A stretch of DNA of 5,632 bases from Phycisphaerales bacterium. Its GTDB lineage: Bacteria > Planctomycetota > Phycisphaerae > Tepidisphaerales > Tepidisphaeraceae. Within the stretch, counting starts at the first letter, position 1. The number at the start of each line of letters is the position of its first letter. The stretch is from positions 1-5,632 of the forward strand of contig JAQGHK010000645.1 in assembly GCA_028288875.1 (NCBI GenBank). Reading direction: 5' to 3'. Below the pieces are notes generated by a model. The model was given only the letters and a program-made list of their open reading frames with translations, ran no database searches and was not told the DNA's origin. This document shows positions 4,957 to 5,632 of the stretch, one piece after another. Position numbers and translations under genes: made by a program.

Positions 4957-4983
4957 GCGCAATTGTTCGGACGTCACGGGCAC

Positions 4984-5119
4984 AGGGCAAGTCTCAAATT
5001 CGCGGCGCGCGGATGCCGTGCTTTGGAGGGCGTCACCCCGTGACAGTTCCTCTGCAAACGAAATAGCGGTTGCGACTGCCGCCCTCCGACTCAGTGGACG
5101 GTGCGGACGCGCCGCGCGA
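4984..5119. other. Spacer between the secretin-like gene and ndh, with a possible dispersed repeat
   Basis: No gene is seen. The plus strand contains GGAGGGCG (5025-5032) and its complement CGCCCTCC (5080-5087), 47 bases apart. Inside lies a small hairpin, GTCAC-CCC-GTGAC (5032-5044). The segment beginning CCGTGCTTTGGAGGGCGTCA looks like an intergenic repeat, but only one copy is present in the window. The ndh promoter should lie here on the minus strand; I could not identify convincing boxes. Confidence 0.4.
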
Positions 5120-5632
5120 CTATTTTTTCGGTTCGGCGATTTCCTGCCGCATCATCGCTGTCGGCTTGATCAGCAGCATGAGCGTGTGGCCGGGCGTGGC
5201 GGCGTCGGTGGCGGCGTAGAGGGCGGAATGGCCATCGGCGAGGGTGAACATGCTGTCGAAGACGTTGGTCGTCAGCGCGTTCGACGGCAGGCGACGTTTG
5301 ACGGTCAGCGTGAACGCGACGCTGGTGGCGTGGCCGTCGGTGGAGGCGCGGGTGTTGAGCGTGATGCCGGAGTGATCGGCGGGGCCGGCGACTTTGGCGG
5401 TGCTGTGATCGACCATGATGAACGCGCGCTGCCCGTTGAAGACGGTGAGGCGCGGGGCGGCGAACGTCGCCACGCCGGACGCGGGCTCGGTAGCGCCGAG
5501 CAGGCCTTTGACATCATCCGCGGTGAGATCGACGGCGACGTTCGGCACGGACAGTGCCGCCGCGACGCGCAGGCGCACCGCCTCGGGCAGGCGGCCGACG
5601 ATGCTGTCGGGCACGTCGAGCACGCGGTTTTC
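5120..5632 (-). CDS. Secretin-like protein, C-terminal part only
   Basis: The last 170 residues of a protein whose start lies beyond the right edge; the frame is still open at base 5632, reading ENRVLDVPDS. The GTG at 5623 is probably internal. The segment ATFAAPRLTVFNGQRAFIMVD, followed some 75 residues later by TPGHTLMLLIKPTAMM near the C-terminus, recalls the end of the secretin domain of type II/III secretion outer-membrane proteins. There, a strand with APRxTxxNGQxA leads into the beta-barrel and an LLxLIKPTI-like strand closes it. Between them are alternating hydrophobic and polar strands (for example TSVAFTLTVKR). A free-standing periplasmic protein with a secretin-like fold, as in several planctomycete paralogues, is also possible. 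It ends EPKK and a TAG, 163 bases before the ATG of ndh on the same strand. Confidence 0.55.
   Translation of the reverse strand, partial: ENRVLDVPDSIVGRLPEAVRLRVAAALSVPNVAVDLTADDVKGLLGATEPASGVATFAAPRLTVFNGQRAFIMVDHSTAKVAGPADHSGITLNTRASTDGHATSVAFTLTVKRRLPSNALTTNVFDSMFTLADGHSALYAATDAATPGHTLMLLIKPTAMMRQEIAEPKK

Noticed and set aside
3868..5043. 391-codon open frame on the plus strand opposite ndh
   Set aside because: It is antisense to a clear NADH dehydrogenase. Its protein is rich in R, H, D, G and Q with no recognisable motif, as expected for a GC-rich shadow frame.

Overview
The window is GC-rich, about 60% or more, and bacterial. It carries five recognisable genes and a family of dispersed palindromic repeats. 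The best organism guess is a member of Planctomycetota, perhaps Phycisphaerae. The reasons are an orphan terminase-like protein resembling planctomycete homologues, a multi-zinc-ribbon tail-anchored membrane protein of a style common there, and abundant short repeats between genes. This rests on recognition of protein style, not on any marker gene.

Layout, left to right. Bases 1-298 hold no convincing gene, but contain a degenerate copy of the main repeat (copy A) and a separate long imperfect palindrome. Next is a minus-strand gene for a small protein with three zinc ribbons and a C-terminal membrane anchor (299-835). A short AT-rich divergent region follows (about 836-900), with a clear minus-strand -10 box. 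On the plus strand come a GNAT-type acetyltransferase (879-1442) and a terminase large subunit-like ATPase/nuclease (1549 or 1657 to 3078). Two inverted copies of the repeat (B and C) sit between them. A minus-strand DUF559 endonuclease gene (3150-3518) follows, bracketed by two 50-bp inverted copies (D and E) that differ at one base. The minus strand then carries a type II NADH dehydrogenase (3592-4956) and the 3' end of a secretin-like gene that runs off the right edge (5120-5632).

The main observation is the relation of the repeat to the genes. The repeat has a conserved arm (GGGTTAGGGTGAGGGC and its complement) and an internal hairpin whose loop-proximal base pairs change in a compensated way between copies. 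Copies D and E form the ends of a compact 458-bp unit containing only the DUF559 nuclease. Copies B and C form the ends of a roughly 177-bp unit of the same layout with no gene inside. This looks like an autonomous/non-autonomous pair, comparable in logic to RAYT/REPIN, though mobilisation by DUF559 is only a hypothesis. The repeats also encroach on coding sequence. They supply the stop codon and tail of the GNAT gene, the stop codon and probable ribosome binding site of the DUF559 gene, and a potential start codon for the terminase-like gene.

The second observation is the GNAT plus terminase-like pair with no portal, capsid or small terminase gene in view. The two may act together on DNA outside a normal phage. 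The zinc-ribbon protein, NADH dehydrogenase and secretin-like gene look like ordinary chromosomal genes.
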